DNA of 64,000 nucleotides, taken from Panopea generosa. Lineage: Eukaryota; Mollusca; Bivalvia; Adapedonta; Hiatellidae. The stretch lies in contig CM055901.1 in assembly GCA_029582155.1 (NCBI GenBank), positions 42,123,616 to 42,187,615 of the forward strand, given 5' to 3'. The position numbers and the translations under genes were made by a program. Below the pieces are notes generated by a model. It was not told the origin of the DNA and did not search any database. It was given only the letters and a program-made list of their open reading frames with translations. Shown here piece by piece: positions 62,350-64,000 of the stretch (positions within the stretch are counted from its first letter, which is position 1; each line of letters starts with the position of its first letter).

Positions 62350-63778
62350 TGGGCAGTGGTTATATCTATGGATTAAGACTATGTTTGTGGTATATCCATT
62401 CATGTTATGGGGGTAGTGGTTATATCTATGGACTATGACTATGTTTGTGGTATATCCATTCATGTCATGTGGCAGAAGTTATATCTATGGATTATGACTA
62501 TGTTTGTGGTATATCCATTCATGTCATGGTGTAGTGGTTATGTCTGTGGATTAAGACTATGTTTGTGGTATATCCATTCATGTCATGGCCAATGGTTATA
62601 TCTATGGATTATGACTATGTTTGTGGTATATCCATTTATGTCATGGCACATTGGTTATATCTTTGGATTATGACTATGTTTGTAGTATATCCGTTCATGT
62701 CATGTGGCAGTAGTTATATCTATGGATGTGGTATATCCATTCTTGTCATGGCGCAATGGTTATATCTATGGATTATGACTATGTTTGTGGTATATCCGTT
62801 CACAGGGCAGTGGTTATATCCATGGATTATGACCATGTTTGTGGTATATCCATTCATGTCATGTGGCAGTGGTTATATCTATGGATTATGACTATGTTTG
62901 TGGAATATCCATTCATGTCATGGCACAGTCGTTAAATCTGTGGATTATGACTATGTTTGTGGTATATCCGTTCACAGGGCAGTGGTTATATCCATGGATT
63001 ATGACCATGTTTGTGGTATATCCATTCGTGTCATGGCGCAGTGGTTATATCTATGGATTATGACTAAGTTTGTGATATATCCATTCATGGGGCAGTGGTT
63101 ATATCCATGGATTATGACTATGTTTGTGGAATATCCATTCATGTCATGTGGCAGTGGTTATATCTATGGATTATGACTATGTTTGTGGAATATCCATTCA
63201 TGTCATGGCACAGTCGTTAAATCTGTGGATTATGACTATGTTTGTGGTATATCCGTTCACAGGGCAGTGGTTATATCCATGGATTATGACCATGTTTGTG
63301 GTATATCCATTCGTGTCATGGCGCAGTGGTTATATCTATGGATTATGACTAAGTTTGTGATATATCCATTCATGGGGCAGTGGTTATATCCATGGATTAT
63401 GACTATGTTTGTGGAATATCCATTCATGTCATGTGGCAGTGGTTATATCCATGGATTATGACTATGTTTGTGGAATATCCATTCATGGGGCAGTTGTTAT
63501 ATCCATGGATTATGACTATGTTTGTGGAATATCCATTCATGTCATGTGGCAGTGGTTATATCCATGGATTATGACTATGTTTGTGGAATATCCATTCATG
63601 AGGCAGTTGTTATATCCATGGATTATGACTATGTTTGTGGAATATCTATTCATGTCATGTGGCAGTGGTTATATCCATGGATTATGACTATGTTTGTGGA
63701 ATATCCATTCATGGGGCAGTTGTTATATCCATGGATTATGACTATGTTTTTTGTATATCCATTCATGTTATAGTTTTA
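62350..63778. repeat. Satellite of 59-bp and ~54-bp units (113-bp dimers)
   Basis: Units read GTGGTTATATCTATGGATTA, TGACTATGTTTGTGGTATAT, CCATTCATGTCATGTGGCA (long form) or end CCATTCATGGGGCA (short form). In the right half long and short forms alternate as 113-bp dimers (63409, 63522, 63635). A 285-bp block at about 62839-63123 is repeated almost exactly at 63124-63408. Open frames through it are repeat artefacts. The array stops about 110 bp before RPTP exon g. Confidence 0.93.
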
Positions 63779-63886
63779 TGTTGTGACACATTAAGATGCA
63801 ATGACACAAATTTAAATGACATACAGTAGATGTGTAGTATCACTTACACAACATTTATCGGGACATATATTTCTTGTTTTTCACAG

Positions 63887-63966
63887 CTGAACGGGCTCGG
63901 CCATATTTACAAACCATGGAATCCAATGATTCAGGAACAGACTTTATCAATGCTGTCTTTGTGGAT
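63887..63966 (+). CDS. RPTP exon g: D2, PPxRxRPYLQ to (D)YINA motif
   Basis: TCACAG acceptor, GTAAGT donor. Two bases complete the Pro codon split with exon f; 26 codons follow, ending in phase 0. The peptide PERARPYLQTMESND then TDFINAVFVD matches the LPPDR--PYL and (D/N)YINA--(M/V)D motifs of PTP domains (F replaces Y of YINA). The exons that would show whether this second domain keeps its WPD loop and P-loop are beyond the window end. Confidence 0.85.
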
Positions 63967-64000
63967 GTAAGTTACAAACACATGAACAATTCCGTGAATA
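63967..64000 (+). other. Start of the next RPTP intron
   Basis: GTAAGTTACAAAC after exon g; the window ends in this intron. Confidence 0.7.

Larger units (their letters stand above)
7267..63966 (+). other. Receptor-type protein tyrosine phosphatase gene, internal part (seven exons; both ends outside the window)
   Basis: Seven exons with GT-AG junctions join in phase into about 282 codons without a stop. Order: QGP-end and FWHMVW motif, KC-YW-like motif (QQCDKYW), VIRTF strand, degenerate WPD loop (GGFTGE), P-loop (VHC-RCGGGRT), NMVRSLNQY Q-loop region, linker ending FEKEFQ, then a second domain start (ENRNKSRD, PERARPYLQ, TDFINAVFVD). Two tandem PTP domains in one transmembrane receptor is the classic RPTP plan; the IY-V-LR--R-NMV and D2 PP-R--PYL wording resembles the R2B group (PTPRK/M/T/U). 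Such proteins normally remove phosphate from phosphotyrosine on the cytoplasmic side of the plasma membrane. Introns are 32.0, 5.2, 3.5, 5.4, 7.0 and 2.7 kb. The receptor ectodomain, transmembrane segment and N-terminal part of D1 lie upstream of base 1; the rest of D2 lies downstream. I assign no symbol, because bivalves carry many RPTP paralogues. Confidence 0.88.

Overview
This window is intronic and intergenic-style DNA from a repeat-rich, AT-rich metazoan nuclear genome. It is most likely a bivalve mollusc: genes are split by long introns with GT-AG junctions, and tRNA-derived SINEs, Tc1/mariner and pogo transposons and hairpin-headed ~1-1.5 kb repeats of a bivalve-like style are present. 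There are no operons, no prokaryotic signals and no complete gene. Species cannot be fixed from the sequence alone.

The only host gene I can support is a receptor-type protein tyrosine phosphatase (RPTP) on the + strand. Seven exons lie in the window (7267-7364, 39398-39529, 44742-44890, 48375-48510, 53902-54051, 61086-61185, 63887-63966). They join in phase into about 282 residues. These cover the C-terminal two thirds of one PTP domain and the start of a second, tandem PTP domain. The gene starts before base 1 and continues beyond base 64000. The layout and wording are closest to the R2B (kappa/mu/T/U) type D1-linker-D2 organisation. In the first domain the WPD loop reads FTG, the P-loop reads HC-RCGGG-RT and the Q-loop Gln is replaced by Arg, so this domain is probably catalytically weak or dead although Cys and Arg of CX5R remain.

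Everything else sits in the introns. Left to right: a 25-bp satellite (1-3960); a ~17-bp degenerate array (4965-6620) split by a piggyBac-like MITE; RPTP exon 1; a solitary terminal repeat (8563); hairpin-headed repeats (10951-12126, 13217-14798); a small MITE and SINEs (15.1-17.1 kb); another hairpin-class repeat (17399-18293); a 62-bp satellite (19020-21907); a SINE; a 36-bp satellite cut in two by a 3.87-kb TIR element (24319-28188); a ~445-bp direct repeat pair (29.5 and 32.1 kb); and a decayed 2.93-kb pogo-like transposon (34048-36976) whose transposase ends in a PHD-like finger.

From 39.4 kb the RPTP exons come close together, separated by SINEs, nested hairpin-class repeats (41.2-44.7, 45.3-46.3, 61.2-62.2 kb), a 32-bp satellite that grows directly out of an RPTP exon/intron junction (48501-52590), a 160-bp-period repeat (55.2-56.2 kb), a decayed Tc1 element (56.4-57.95 kb), a 27-bp satellite (58.56-60.83 kb) and a 59+54-bp satellite (62.35-63.78 kb). 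Most apparent ORFs are stop-poor frames through these arrays and are not genes.
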